DNA from: Caldilineaceae bacterium | GTDB lineage: Bacteria; Chloroflexota; Anaerolineae; Caldilineales; Caldilineaceae | Length of the DNA: 34,547 nt | Direction: 5' to 3' | Assembly: GCA_020845455.1 (NCBI GenBank) | Contig: JADLFO010000226.1 | Span: 1-34,547 of the forward strand | In this document: piece after piece, positions 7,140 to 16,039 of the stretch | Layout of the letters: each line of letters opens with the position of its first letter | How positions within the stretch are numbered: position 1 is the stretch's first letter | Made by a program: the position numbers and the translations under genes | Notes under the pieces: model-generated | Database searches by the model: none | What the model was told of the DNA's origin: nothing | The model's input: only the letters and a program-made list of their open reading frames with translations

Positions 7140-8300
7140 CTAGAAGCGGTAGATGGCGGCGGCCTCGGCGTCATCGGGCAGGGTTCCGGGTTCAACCACA
7201 AAGACCGCGCCGTTGCGCATCAGCGTGTAGACCGCGAACTGGTCGTAGAGGTCCGATATGTCGGGGCGCTCTTCCGAGGCGAGACGGACTTCGCCGGTCT
7301 CCGGGTCAAACGTGCCCCAAAGCTGCTGGTGGAACGGGACAAAGGCGGTCTGCACCCGGCCCTGATAGGCGGCAGGCAGAATTTGGCGGATGGTGTGCGC
7401 CGCCTGGTTGGTGGCGGCCAACTGCTTGTAGGTCTCCAGCGCTTCGGACTGGGCGCGGGCGAAGTAGGGCGCGACGATCTGCCAGGCGGCGCGGTGCAGT
7501 TCCTCGGGGCGCATCTCCTCCGGGTTGCCGCTGATGCCTGTGTCCATCAGCCCCGGATAGCTATTGGCCTCCTGATAGATAGGCAGCAGATAGTCCACGC
7601 CGGCAAAGACCAGCGGCGCCCGCTGGTCTTGCAGCAGTTCCTGCAGCCCCCTGTCGATGGCCTGGAAATAGCGCAAGAGGCGGTCTTTGTCGTCGGCGGC
7701 TGCACCGCCATGTCCATGGTAGATCGCCGAGCGCCGGCCACCGGCCGCGGCAGGCGGCGTCGAGGTGTGGTACTGCAGTTGGCGATCCGTATCGTCATAG
7801 CGCAGCGCCTCGGCCAGACTGCCCGGCACACCGTCCACGTCAAGCTCGTCGACGGTGTGCTTGGCGCCGCGCAGGACGCGCACGTCGTTTTGGCTGACGG
7901 CAAGTACATAAAAGGCGCCGTCGTTGGCGAGCAGCGGCAGCAGCGGCTTGACATGAAAGCTCTGGGCGACGACGACCAGCGGCTGGAAGTCGAGCGGCAG
8001 ACGGTAGATATAACTTGCGCCCTGGCCCAGAAAGATGGCGAGGCCGTCGCTTTGATGCTGCCAGAAGTTGGTGTTGTCGAGCAAGTCCTGGGCCGGGGCC
8101 AGCAGGTCGCGTATGTCGGGGGAGCGCATGCCCGTCTGGGCCAGTTGGGTTTCAGCGTCGCGTAACAGGTTTTTCAGCCGGATGGTATCCTCTTGGATGC
8201 GGGTTGTCACGCGGTGGGCGGGCATGTAGAGCGATACGGCAGGGCCGCCGTGAAACGCGATCAAGGGTTGCAGCTCGCTTACAGTAAACCGGTCAATCAT
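7140..8300 (-). CDS. BaeRF-type (bacterial archaeo-eukaryotic release factor-like) protein
   Basis: A 386-residue protein resembling the BaeRF families, bacterial relatives of the eRF1/Pelota domains. Matching features include the start VSLYMPAHRVTTRIQEDTIRLKNLL, the DGLAIFLG strand, FHVKPLLPLL, the FYVLAVSQNDVRVLRG segment and PLVFAGVDYLLPIYQE. The C-terminal GRVQTAFVPFHQQLWG and the DLYDQFAVYTLMRNGAVFVV stretch fit an eRF1 domain-3-like L7Ae fold. Family members are predicted ribosome-associated factors for rescue or stress; this is inference from domain studies. AAGGAG stands before the ATG. No obvious partner gene lies nearby. Confidence 0.75.
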   Translation of the reverse strand: MIDRFTVSELQPLIAFHGGPAVSLYMPAHRVTTRIQEDTIRLKNLLRDAETQLAQTGMRSPDIRDLLAPAQDLLDNTNFWQHQSDGLAIFLGQGASYIYRLPLDFQPLVVVAQSFHVKPLLPLLANDGAFYVLAVSQNDVRVLRGAKHTVDELDVDGVPGSLAEALRYDDTDRQLQYHTSTPPAAAGGRRSAIYHGHGGAAADDKDRLLRYFQAIDRGLQELLQDQRAPLVFAGVDYLLPIYQEANSYPGLMDTGISGNPEEMRPEELHRAAWQIVAPYFARAQSEALETYKQLAATNQAAHTIRQILPAAYQGRVQTAFVPFHQQLWGTFDPETGEVRLASEERPDISDLYDQFAVYTLMRNGAVFVVEPGTLPDDAEAAAIYRF

Positions 8301-8614
8301 GGTTCTGTTCTCCTTATATGAGGGTACACGAGGGTGCGCCTCTGACCGCTTACGGGTAGTACAGGTTGCGATTGATGCAGGGCACGCAGACCCAGGTCTG
8401 TGCCAGGTCTATGCCCCGGTCAGGGCGAACACCGGGATGGGCCAAGTAAACACACAGCGCCACGAGCGGTCTGGCGGTTCCGCGCGGGGCGCTGTGACGA
8501 AGCGGGTTCAACAGTCGACAAGATGTATGCACACATGACTGCGCATGATAAGGGCATTGGCCGGGTATCTCCTCAGCCGTCTAGCTTGATCAGCCGTCCG
8601 TACTCTATGCCCCG
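8301..8614. other. 314-bp gap with a possible small zinc-binding ORF
   Basis: The gap separates the degenerate receiver-domain gene from the BaeRF gene. Apart from a possible leftward small ORF (8350-8532) I see no gene, strong terminator or clear promoter. Confidence 0.4.
8350..8532 (-). CDS. possible small zinc-binding protein (weak)
   Basis: A 60-codon frame whose last 37 residues look protein-like: ALCVYLAHPGV, RPDRGIDLAQTW and VCVPCINRNLYYP. Cys-x4-His followed by Cys-x2-Cys could bind zinc, and the codons over 8350-8450 are GC-rich at third positions. The first half (HTSCRLLNPLRHSAPRG) is poor and begins at GTG without a Shine-Dalgarno, so the true N-terminus may be lost or frameshifted. 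Confidence 0.3.
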   Translation of the reverse strand: MHTSCRLLNPLRHSAPRGTARPLVALCVYLAHPGVRPDRGIDLAQTWVCVPCINRNLYYP

Positions 8615-9007
8615 CTAAGAATTGGCCGGTTGTGGCCCCGCAGCCAACACTGCGATCAATTGTGCCAACGAGATGTTTTGATAATCTTGGCGGGTGCGCC
8701 CATGTGTGCCGGCGGCGATCACCTCGACGCGCGCGCCGTCGGGAGAGACGGCGACCGCCGAAAGCGCCGGCCGCGCCGCCAGCAGCGATTCCGCCGCGGC
8801 CGGAAGTTTGGCCTCCTCTTCGGATGTAAGGATCACCCAGTCCGCCGGTAGGTTTCTGAGCGCCTTGCCAAGTTCGCCCTCGTCGGTGAGTTCCAGAACT
8901 TGAAACGCCTCAGACGCGGTGGTCAAGGCCCGATAGAGCAATTCCCGAAAAAATCGAGGTCGATTCGCTACGACAATCACTTTCGCACTTGTCTCTTCCT
9001 TAGCCAT
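8615..9007 (-). CDS. degenerate receiver-like domain protein
   Basis: With ATG 9007 (MAKEETSAK) the protein has 130 residues; an in-frame extension to 9070 is less protein-like. VIVVANRPRFFRELLYRALT, VLELTDEGELGKAL and ADWVILTS follow the beta-alpha rhythm of a CheY-like receiver. The acidic pocket after beta-1 is replaced by ANRP, and the position expected for the phosphorylated Asp at the end of beta-3 is Thr or Ser. It would therefore not be phosphorylated in the usual way. No output domain is present. It may be a pseudo-receiver used for protein contacts. The family assignment rests on fold pattern only. Confidence 0.6.
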   Translation of the reverse strand: MAKEETSAKVIVVANRPRFFRELLYRALTTASEAFQVLELTDEGELGKALRNLPADWVILTSEEEAKLPAAAESLLAARPALSAVAVSPDGARVEVIAAGTHGRTRQDYQNISLAQLIAVLAAGPQPANS

Positions 9008-9203
9008 ATGCCAGTCGCACCCTTCAGTGGGCGATGCCGGCCGGCAAATATACAAACCGCCGACATACATAGCTTATTTCGTTGGCTGTAGAATAGCAAT
9101 TGCCTGCGTGATCTGCCATGGCGAAAGATATGTCCGACAGGTATAGATGGGGGCATACCCTACCCTGCGGCGGCGAACGCGCCAGGGCGCGCCGAAATTC
9201 TAC

Positions 9204-10367
9204 CTAGAATTCCACGGCTTCTCCTGTGTAGGCACAGCGGAAGAGTTGCTCCAACTCGGAACGGTCTGGGATGCGCGGCGCGGCCAGGATCTGCGTGTCC
9301 ATCTCGGCATAGTCGCAGAGCGTCTCCAGCGCGCCGCGGTATGTATCTTCGTCTATACCCATGGCGGCGGCGCTGGCCGGCTGGCCGACGCGTGCCTGCA
9401 GGTTGCGGGCCGCTTGCACCAGGTCGCGGCCTGCAACCAGGTCGTCGGCAGCCTGGCTGACCCCGGCAAAGCGCGCCAGGTCGGCATAACGTGTACAGCC
9501 GTTGTTGAGCGTGTAGTCCATGATATAGGGCAGGAAGATCGCCACGCTGCGGCCGTGCGGCTGTTTGAACAGCCCGCCAAAGCTGTGGCCCATGGCATGC
9601 GCCAACCCCAAGTTGGCATTGCCAAAGCCCAGCCCGGCGATGGATGCGGCGTTGGCCAGATGCTCGCGCGCCTCCATGTCGTGCCCGTCGGCGACGGCGC
9701 GTTCTAGATAGCGAAAGACCAGTTGGCACGCCTTGAGACAGAGGCCCTCGGTGAAGTCGCTGCTCCAGGTGGAGGTGTAGCCTTCGACGGCGTGGGTTAG
9801 GGCGTCTAGCCCGGTGTCGGCGGTGATGCGCGCCGGCAGGTCGCGGGTCAGCGCCGGGTCGACGATGGCCAGGCGTGGCACCAGTTCACGGCTGGCGAGC
9901 GCGATCTTGCGCTTCTCTGCCGTGTCGGTGAGCACCAGCGCCCAGGTCGCCTCGCTGCCCGTGCCGCTAGTAGTCGGGATCGCGATCAGTTTGGTGCGGT
10001 CGATCCCCAGCGGGATGATGGGGCTGATGGCTTCCGGTTCTAGGTCGGGCCGTTCGTACAGGGCTTGGATGGCCTTGGCCGCGTCGATGGCGCTGCCGCC
10101 GCCCAGCCCGACGATCCAGTCGGGGGCGAAGTCGGCGGCGAGCGCCGCGCCGCGCTGGACGGTCTGGATGCTCGGTTCGGGTTCCACCTCGGCAAAGACG
10201 CGTGTGGTGATTTGGGCGGCATGGAGCGGGCGCTCGACGCGCTCGGTGAAGCCCAGTTTGTGCAGCGTGGGGTCGGTGATGATCAGGGCGCGCTCGCCTT
10301 CAAGCTGCTCCAGATAGCTGAGCGCGTCTTCGCCAAAGACAATTTCGGGTGAGTTAAAGAACCACAT
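9204..10367 (-). CDS. iron-containing alcohol dehydrogenase
   Basis: A 387-residue group III (iron-type) alcohol dehydrogenase, interconverting an alcohol and an aldehyde or ketone with NAD(P). Landmarks are [13 protein letters not shown] (nucleotide-binding loop, 88-98), [11 protein letters not shown] (131-141), the metal site Asp188 and His192 in [12 protein letters not shown], His257 in [12 protein letters not shown] and His271 in KQPHGRS. Length and order match the family. GAGGG lies only three bases before the ATG, a short spacing. The SCP2 gene lies 68 bases upstream in the same direction, so the two may be co-expressed. The substrate cannot be predicted. Confidence 0.93.
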   Translation of the reverse strand: MWFFNSPEIVFGEDALSYLEQLEGERALIITDPTLHKLGFTERVERPLHAAQITTRVFAEVEPEPSIQTVQRGAALAADFAPDWIVGLGGGSAIDAAKAIQALYERPDLEPEAISPIIPLGIDRTKLIAIPTTSGTGSEATWALVLTDTAEKRKIALASRELVPRLAIVDPALTRDLPARITADTGLDALTHAVEGYTSTWSSDFTEGLCLKACQLVFRYLERAVADGHDMEAREHLANAASIAGLGFGNANLGLAHAMGHSFGGLFKQPHGRSVAIFLPYIMDYTLNNGCTRYADLARFAGVSQAADDLVAGRDLVQAARNLQARVGQPASAAAMGIDEDTYRGALETLCDYAEMDTQILAAPRIPDRSELEQLFRCAYTGEAVEF

Positions 10368-10435
10368 AGGCCCTCATTTTTCGATGCCGGTGGGCAGCAC
10401 GGCCCAGGCCGGGTGGCGCGGGCGATACGCTGGCG

Positions 10436-10825
10436 TTAGTCGAAGTCGGTGTCGATCTGCGTGGCGCAGCGCACCAGTTCTTGGGCGGCCTTGACATTTT
10501 TCATGATCTTGACGAGGTTGCCGTCGAGCTTCAACTGGCGGGTGACCAGCCCCTGGATCGGGTCGAGCTTGCCGTTGATGACCTGCTTCCACTTGTCCAC
10601 GCTGGCTGTGATCTTGAATTCGGGGGCCTTGGCGGCGGGGTCCGGCAGATATTCGGCGGCGCGGCATTTGCCATGCCACAGGTCGACATAAACGCCGCTG
10701 CCCTGGTTCACGATAAAGACAAAGTCGCCCTCCCAGGTTTTGGCGGCGCTGGCATAGGCGTCGCTGGCGTTGAGCGCCTCGCAGAATGCGTCGGTCCAGG
10801 GTTGGCTGGGGAAGCGTAGACCCAT
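10436..10825 (-). CDS. SCP2 sterol-binding domain protein
   Basis: A 129-residue single-domain protein. ATG 10825 ([10 protein letters not shown]) is preceded by GAGGAGAG at ideal spacing, so the frame extension to 11002 is rejected. The sequence [20 protein letters not shown], then [21 protein letters not shown] and [20 protein letters not shown], follows the SCP2 fold, which encloses a hydrophobic tunnel for lipids or acyl chains. Bacterial stand-alone SCP2 proteins are thought to carry hydrophobic ligands; the ligand here is unknown. It lies between the RNase H-fold gene and the alcohol dehydrogenase, all leftward. Confidence 0.85.
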   Translation of the reverse strand: MGLRFPSQPWTDAFCEALNASDAYASAAKTWEGDFVFIVNQGSGVYVDLWHGKCRAAEYLPDPAAKAPEFKITASVDKWKQVINGKLDPIQGLVTRQLKLDGNLVKIMKNVKAAQELVRCATQIDTDFD

Positions 10826-10919
10826 GATTCTCTCCTCAAAGCTGTACGCTAGGTGAACTGAATAAGATGAATAAAAACACAAGTGCGAGGCGTGAATACC
10901 CCGGCGCAGACAGCGTAGC

Positions 10920-12296
10920 TTACTCGTGTGTTGGCGCTGTTCCAGACTCGTCACTCGGCGGGGTCTGGCGACGGCGCTGCAGACGGGCCAGGCGATGCTC
11001 AAGCCGGCTCGATGCGCCGGGGAAACCGTGGGCCGTGGACGCGCCGCGCAGGGTATGCAGCGCCCAAGCCGTCCACATCTCAGCCTGTTCGAGGTCGTTC
11101 AGATGCCATTCGCAGTGCTTGGCCAGTTCTTCGTAGGGGGTCGGGTCGACGCCGGGCACGGAGGTGAGCCAAAGCTGCCAGACATCGGCGGCCTCGACCC
11201 AGCGTTTTTGCTTTTTCAAGAGTTGGCCCAGGCGCGCAAAGAGGTCGGCGCGCTCGCGCGGGGCGCGCACTGTGTCCAGGGCGCGACGATAGGCAGTTTC
11301 GGCGAGGTCGATCTGGCCGGTCTGCTCATAGACGCGGGCGAGCGCGGCCAGGTCTTCGGCGTGGACGGGGGGCGCGCCTGTCTCCTGATAGGCCGTCTCG
11401 TCAAAGGCGCGGCTGAGGCGTTCGGCCAGCGCCACCATCGAGACGATGTCTTCGCCGTTGTGATAGAAGACGCGGCGCATCTCGGCAGCGTTGCCGGTGC
11501 GGACATAGTCGGTATAGAGCGCCGGGATCAGATAGCCGGGCACATCGTCTTCGCTGCGCTGTAAGCCTAGGATCATCGTCTCTAGGTTGATCAGCCGGCA
11601 GCTTTGCAGCCGTTTGCGCCACAGCCGCCGCGCCGGGTGGAGCAGGTCGAGGTGGGGCCGGTCTTCGGCGAGCAGGGCCGCGCCGGAGCGCAGTGGGGCA
11701 AAGCGGCGATTTTGCGCATAGCGAGCGCGCAGCAAGGGCAGGTCAAAGCTGCGGCCGTTGAAGGTGACAGTCAATTCGTAGGCGTCGAGCAGCCGGGCCA
11801 GGGCGATCAGGACGGCACGCTCTTCGGCGGGGCTGCGCATAAAGAACTGGCGCACGACGAAATGGGTGCTCGCGCCCAGCGCCGGATCGGGCCAAGGCTC
11901 AAAGACGCCCACGCCGACCATAAAGGCATAGACGCCCGCGCCGCCGCCCAGCCCGGTGGTCTCGGTGTCGAGGAAGGCGGCGCGCTGATAATCGGTGGCT
12001 GCGTCCAGCCGGAAGGCGGGGTAGTAGCGCCGGAACACGGCAGGGGCGAGTCCCAAGAGGCTGCCTAACGGCGCAGGGCCGCGGGCTTCTTCAAGCGGGT
12101 AGGCGCGCGTGCTGACATAACAGACGCCGCCCGCGTTCTCGATCAGCGTGCCGGGGACGAGGTCGCGCAGCGGGCCTGCGGCGCTGCGCCGCATGGCCGC
12201 GGCAGACCCGACCGGCGTCTCTTCATCGGGATCGGATGCGCGGCGTGGGTCGCGCAGGCTGCTCAGACGGCGCAGACGATCTAGCGTAGATGACAT
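10920..12296 (-). CDS. YprB-like RNase H-fold exonuclease with C-terminal TPRs
   Basis: A 458-residue protein. Residues about 105-290 are an RNase_H_2/DEDD-type nuclease domain: FLDTETTGL (Asp110, Glu112), [13 protein letters not shown] (Asp185), [12 protein letters not shown] (Asp217) and [10 protein letters not shown] (Asp283). These supply four acidic metal ligands. The region from about 305 to 430 contains helical pairs such as [20 protein letters not shown] that look like TPRs for protein contacts. This combination matches YprB-type proteins, presumed 3'-5' nucleic-acid exonucleases. The N-terminal 45 residues are basic and probably flexible. It is divergently oriented to recJ across a 184-base spacer. 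Confidence 0.82.
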   Translation of the reverse strand: MSSTLDRLRRLSSLRDPRRASDPDEETPVGSAAAMRRSAAGPLRDLVPGTLIENAGGVCYVSTRAYPLEEARGPAPLGSLLGLAPAVFRRYYPAFRLDAATDYQRAAFLDTETTGLGGGAGVYAFMVGVGVFEPWPDPALGASTHFVVRQFFMRSPAEERAVLIALARLLDAYELTVTFNGRSFDLPLLRARYAQNRRFAPLRSGAALLAEDRPHLDLLHPARRLWRKRLQSCRLINLETMILGLQRSEDDVPGYLIPALYTDYVRTGNAAEMRRVFYHNGEDIVSMVALAERLSRAFDETAYQETGAPPVHAEDLAALARVYEQTGQIDLAETAYRRALDTVRAPRERADLFARLGQLLKKQKRWVEAADVWQLWLTSVPGVDPTPYEELAKHCEWHLNDLEQAEMWTAWALHTLRGASTAHGFPGASSRLEHRLARLQRRRQTPPSDESGTAPTHE

Positions 12297-12371
12297 GGCC
12301 TTAGCTTACCATAGAACAGGCGCGCGCCAAAGGGTTTTCCCAATGGCACGGGCTTTGTGGGGACAAAGGGT

Positions 12372-12400
12372 TTGTGAGGCCGCGGCGGACAGACTATAAT
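12372..12400 (+). promoter_or_regulatory. recJ promoter
   Basis: TTGTGA (12372-12377) and a consensus TATAAT (12395-12400) lie 17 bp apart. The expected start site is near 12407, about 75 bases before the recJ start used here. Confidence 0.75.
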
Positions 12401-12480
12401 CGAGAAGGTTCAGACCCTGCGCGCGGCCGGGGTGAGCGCAGGGTGCGCAGTCTAGCCTAGTGGGAAATTATCGCACGAAT

Positions 12481-14286
12481 ATGTCCATGCGCCAGGCCAA
12501 AAATTGGCGGCTGTACCCCCCTGCGCCGGAGGCGTTTTTGCGCGGCGTGGCCGAAATGCCGCTGCTGCTCCAGGTGCTCTACAACCGCGGGCTGCGCCAG
12601 GCAAGCGAGATTCGTGATTTTTTGGCGCGTGACGATGCAGTGATCGAGAACCCCTACCGGCTGCCCGATATGGAACCCGCCGTGGCGCGGCTGCTGCGCG
12701 CCATCGAACGCCAGGAGGCGATCTGTGTCTATGGCGATTTCGACGCCGACGGGGTGGCGGCGACCGCGCTCTTGGTCAGCGCGCTGCAACTGGCGGGCGG
12801 GCGCGCCGGCCCCTATATCCCCGACCGCGTGGATGAGGGCTATGGGCTGAATGTGGAGGCCATTGCCGCCATCGCGGCCAAGGCTCAGGTGCTGGTGACG
12901 GTGGACTGCGGCATCCGTTCGCTGGCCGAGGTGGACTACGCCCGCCAACAGGGGCTGGACGTGATCGTCACCGACCATCATTCGCTGGGCCGCCAACTGC
13001 CGGCGGCGCTGGCGGTGATCAACCCGCGGCGCACCGACCGTCCTGCCGGGTTTGACCGGCTGGCGGGGGTGGGGGTGGCCTACCGGCTGGCGCAGGCGCT
13101 GTTGCGCGCCGCCAGCGCACAGCCGGGGGGCAAGGTCGACGCCGATAGTGCGCACACGATCGAACAGGAACTGCTCGATCTGGTGGCGCTGGGCACAGTG
13201 GCGGACATGATGCCGCTGGTGGGGGAAAACCGATCGCTGGTGCAGCGCGGGCTAGACCAACTGAACCGCGCGCCGCGGGCGGGGATCGAGGCGTTGATGG
13301 CTCAGGCCGACCTGCGCCTCGGCACGGTGGACGCGACCGCGATCTCGTTCCGGCTGGCCCCGCGCATCAACGCCGCGGGCCGCCTGTCGCACGCCAAGCT
13401 GGCCTACCGGCTGCTGCGAACAGGCGACGCCACCGAGTCCTTTACCCTGGCGGCGGAATTGGAGTCGCTCAATAACCGGCGGCGCGCCCTGACCGACCAG
13501 GCGCAGGCCGAGGCGGAGGCGCATCTGGCCGCGCTGGGGGCGGACGACCCGGCGATGCTCTTTATCCACAGCCCCCACCTGCTTTCAGGGATCGTGGGGC
13601 TGGTGGCAGGCAAGCTGTCCGACCGCTTCTATCGCCCGGTTGTGGTGGTGGAAGAAGGGGTGGAGGAGTCGCGCGGGAGCGCGCGCAGCATTGCCGAGTT
13701 TGACATTAGCCGCGCCCTGGACGAGGTGGGCCATTATTTGGTGCGCCACGGGGGGCACAGCCGGGCGGCAGGCTTTACGGTGCGCACGGCGCGTTTGGCG
13801 GACTTCAAGGCGGCGCTGGCCGAGGTCGCCGAGCGCGAGTTGGCCGAGCGCAGCGACCTGCGCCCCACGCTCTTGATCGACGCCGAGGTCGAGATCGACG
13901 GCGTGACCTGGGGCGTGCGTGACCAGTTTGCCCGGCTGGAGCCGACCGGCCATGACAACTGGCCGCCGCTGTTGATGAGCCGCGGCGTGCGTGTGCGTGA
14001 TCTGCGTGCCGTGGGCGGCGGCAAGCATCTCAGGTTGGTGTTGGAACGCGATGCGCGCGGCCCGGTGATCGACGCCGTGGCCTTTCAGCAGGGCAGGTGG
14101 CTGGAGCGGCTGCAGATCGGCGACCGCATCGACCTGGTCTATCAGGTGGAGGCGAATGAATGGCAGGGGAGGCAGTCGTTGCAGTTAAATGTGCAGGACC
14201 TGCGGCCTGCACAAGAGGATGCGTTGTCTGTGGTGGTTATGCAGGGCCAACCCGCCGCGAACATGGAGAAAGACGTACATGATTAA
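12481..14286 (+). CDS. recJ: single-stranded-DNA-specific 5'-3' exonuclease RecJ
   Basis: A 601-residue DHH-family nuclease that resects 5' ends during recombination and mismatch or base-excision repair. The manganese-site motifs are DFDADG (86-91), VDCGI (141-145), and TDHHSLG with DHH at 165-167. The DHHA1 domain carries GGHSRAAGF (424-432). The last 130 residues form the OB-fold region. The frame is open from GTG 12460; ATG 12481 was chosen because it is the first ATG and starts near the usual WRLYPPAPE beginning. No strong Shine-Dalgarno distinguishes the two. Its end overlaps the next gene by 8 bases. Confidence 0.95.
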   Translation: MSMRQAKNWRLYPPAPEAFLRGVAEMPLLLQVLYNRGLRQASEIRDFLARDDAVIENPYRLPDMEPAVARLLRAIERQEAICVYGDFDADGVAATALLVSALQLAGGRAGPYIPDRVDEGYGLNVEAIAAIAAKAQVLVTVDCGIRSLAEVDYARQQGLDVIVTDHHSLGRQLPAALAVINPRRTDRPAGFDRLAGVGVAYRLAQALLRAASAQPGGKVDADSAHTIEQELLDLVALGTVADMMPLVGENRSLVQRGLDQLNRAPRAGIEALMAQADLRLGTVDATAISFRLAPRINAAGRLSHAKLAYRLLRTGDATESFTLAAELESLNNRRRALTDQAQAEAEAHLAALGADDPAMLFIHSPHLLSGIVGLVAGKLSDRFYRPVVVVEEGVEESRGSARSIAEFDISRALDEVGHYLVRHGGHSRAAGFTVRTARLADFKAALAEVAERELAERSDLRPTLLIDAEVEIDGVTWGVRDQFARLEPTGHDNWPPLLMSRGVRVRDLRAVGGGKHLRLVLERDARGPVIDAVAFQQGRWLERLQIGDRIDLVYQVEANEWQGRQSLQLNVQDLRPAQEDALSVVVMQGQPAANMEKDVHD

Positions 14287-14521
14287 CCGAATTTCGCTGC
14301 CGCTTAAAATTGGTCTGGGATTTGGGCTGCTGGGGCTGATCTTGACCGTCGTCGGGATCGTGCGCGGCAATGTGCCGAACAACCCGGCGAGCATCGCCGT
14401 GGCGCTGTTGATCGGCGGCGGCGTCTGGTTTGTGGTCAGTTGGGCAGTAGCCGGCGCGGCGGTAGATGTGGAAAATGACTTGGCGGAAAGCTCGGACGGA
14501 TCCTCACCCAATCATGGCTAG
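14279..14521 (+). CDS. small two-helix membrane protein
   Basis: An 80-residue protein. ATG 14279 has GGAGAAAG about six bases upstream, inside the end of recJ, and its first bases overlap the recJ stop, so translation is probably coupled. Hydrophobic segments about 8-28 (LKIGLGFGLLGLILTVVGIV) and 37-60 (SIAVALLIGGGVWFVVSWAV) are two membrane helices; the tail is acidic and polar. I do not recognise a family. The link with recJ may be only transcriptional. Confidence 0.75.
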   Translation: MINRISLPLKIGLGFGLLGLILTVVGIVRGNVPNNPASIAVALLIGGGVWFVVSWAVAGAAVDVENDLAESSDGSSPNHG

Positions 14522-14625
14522 ACCGGCTCGCAACTTGCGGCGTGTCGAGGGGTTCTAACTCGCAGACTATGTCACATTTTGAATAGCCTTGAATCAGCCG
14601 TGTTTTGAATAAGGAGCCTTCAACA

Positions 14626-15990
14626 ATGTGGAACAAGATGCGACGCCTATGGATGACGCTGCCCGCGGTCTTGCTGGCGGCGCTGCTGGTGATACAGCCC
14701 GTGTTGGCCGCGGCTCCGGCCTCAAAACCGGCCTCGGTCGTGGACATTGGGTGTGAGGCTGGGGTCTGCCGGTTTGAACTGGACTTGGGCACGGCGGTAT
14801 CGAATCTGCTGCCGCCCAGCGCAAAGTTTCTGCTCCAGGTTGTTCAGGATGGGTTGATCCAGTTGCCCAATGGCGCGAGCGTGCAGGTGCGGGACAATGT
14901 GCTGCTGACCCTGCCCATGGGGACGCTGGTGTTGCCCGACGCCGACCTGACGCTGGAGTTTGGCCCCGACCGCCGGGTGGTCGCCATCCACGGCACGGCG
15001 CTGACGCCGGTCCCGACGCTGGGTCTGCTGGATGGATGGCAGTGGGTGACGCCGGCGCGCCTCGACGTAGGCTTTGAGCCAGGCGCAAACCTGACCGGCC
15101 TCCAGGCCCCGCTGGACCCGGAGCGGCGCTATTTCCATCTGACGATGGAGGCCGGGCTATCGGCGATCAGCCGTGGTGAGGGGCCGGGGCTGCAAATGGA
15201 AGTGCCTTCAGGCCAGCGGATCACCCTGCTTGTAGACCCGCTCCAACCCTTGCTCTATGTAAACGGGCAGGTTAATCTGCGCTATACCGGCGGCCTGGCT
15301 TTTGTCCGTGAACTGGTGGACCCGGCGGGCGCGCTGGCGTGGTGGCCCACGGGGCTGGCGCTGCCCCAGACGATTGAACTCGGCGTCGACGGCATCGTGG
15401 GGCAAGGCGTGACCCCTAACCTGGAACTGAACGCGGGCTACCGGGTCGAGTCCGGGCTGATCGGCGAGTGGCTGCGTCTCGACGGCGCGCTTGTAGAGGC
15501 GAAGGGCAGCATTGTGTTAGGCCCGGATGGGCTTGTGCTGGCAGGCGAGGCGCACTCGGCGCTGATTCCGCAATCCGTGGCCAACAGCGACTTGGGCGCT
15601 CAACTCTATATCCCCTTTGAGATGCCGCGGACGCCGGTCGCCGTGAGCGCCCAAGTCGCTGAACCGGCGGTCGCGGCCGGCGCAGCCACGCGCCCGGAGG
15701 CGCCGGCGATAGAGAGGCAGCAAGGCCGGCTGGTGAGCATGGCCGCAGCCTCGCACACCGGGCTGGTGACCGGCGCAGACACTGTGGCGGGTACTGTGGC
15801 GGGTACAACGCGAGCAGGCTATGGCGCGGTGGTGAAGGGCACGCAGCACGGCATCGGCTGGGTCGCGGGGACGGTGCGCGCGGGTGTGCGCTATACCAAC
15901 GAGCAGTGGTGCGCGATCACAGGACACTGTGAGGCCGCGGTGGCCGTGGCTCAGGATCGCGCGCACCTGCCGGGCGCACAAGCAGAATAA
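14626..15990 (+). CDS. secreted protein of unknown function
   Basis: A 454-residue protein. AAGGAG (14611-14616) precedes ATG 14626; the frame is also open from TTG 14605. A basic N-terminus (MWNKMRRLW), a hydrophobic stretch and an Ala-rich cut site near residues 27-30 make a Sec signal peptide. The mature part is rich in beta-strand patterns with short repeated phrases (LTLEFGPDRRVVAIHG, LLVDPLQPLLYVNGQVNLRY, IVLGPDGLVLAGEAHS), suggesting a beta-sandwich or solenoid. Cys residues occur as pairs near the start (GCEAGVCRF) and end (WCAITGHC). A perfect 12-bp tandem duplication (15781-15804) encodes the TVAGTVAG segment. I do not recognise the family. Confidence 0.75.
   Translation: MWNKMRRLWMTLPAVLLAALLVIQPVLAAAPASKPASVVDIGCEAGVCRFELDLGTAVSNLLPPSAKFLLQVVQDGLIQLPNGASVQVRDNVLLTLPMGTLVLPDADLTLEFGPDRRVVAIHGTALTPVPTLGLLDGWQWVTPARLDVGFEPGANLTGLQAPLDPERRYFHLTMEAGLSAISRGEGPGLQMEVPSGQRITLLVDPLQPLLYVNGQVNLRYTGGLAFVRELVDPAGALAWWPTGLALPQTIELGVDGIVGQGVTPNLELNAGYRVESGLIGEWLRLDGALVEAKGSIVLGPDGLVLAGEAHSALIPQSVANSDLGAQLYIPFEMPRTPVAVSAQVAEPAVAAGAATRPEAPAIERQQGRLVSMAAASHTGLVTGADTVAGTVAGTTRAGYGAVVKGTQHGIGWVAGTVRAGVRYTNEQWCAITGHCEAAVAVAQDRAHLPGAQAE
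15781..15804 (+). repeat. 12-bp perfect tandem duplication within the secreted-protein gene
   Basis: ACTGTGGCGGGT occurs twice back to back, in frame, adding four residues (TVAG). It is a simple slippage-type repeat that could vary in copy number among strains. Confidence 0.8.
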
Positions 15991-16039
15991 CTAATTTCAT
16001 CACGACAACCATCAACCAACGGGAAGCGGCGGGGACGAA

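Noticed and set aside
7050-8165. 371-codon rightward frame opposite the BaeRF gene
   Set aside because: Antisense to a gene with clear family features and a good ribosome site.
9071-9099. Promoter for the receiver-like gene (TTGCTA, 17 bp, TAAGCT, minus strand)
   Set aside because: The -10 box matches only three of six bases; a similar weak site at 12303-12330 precedes the RNase H-fold gene. Not strong enough to list.
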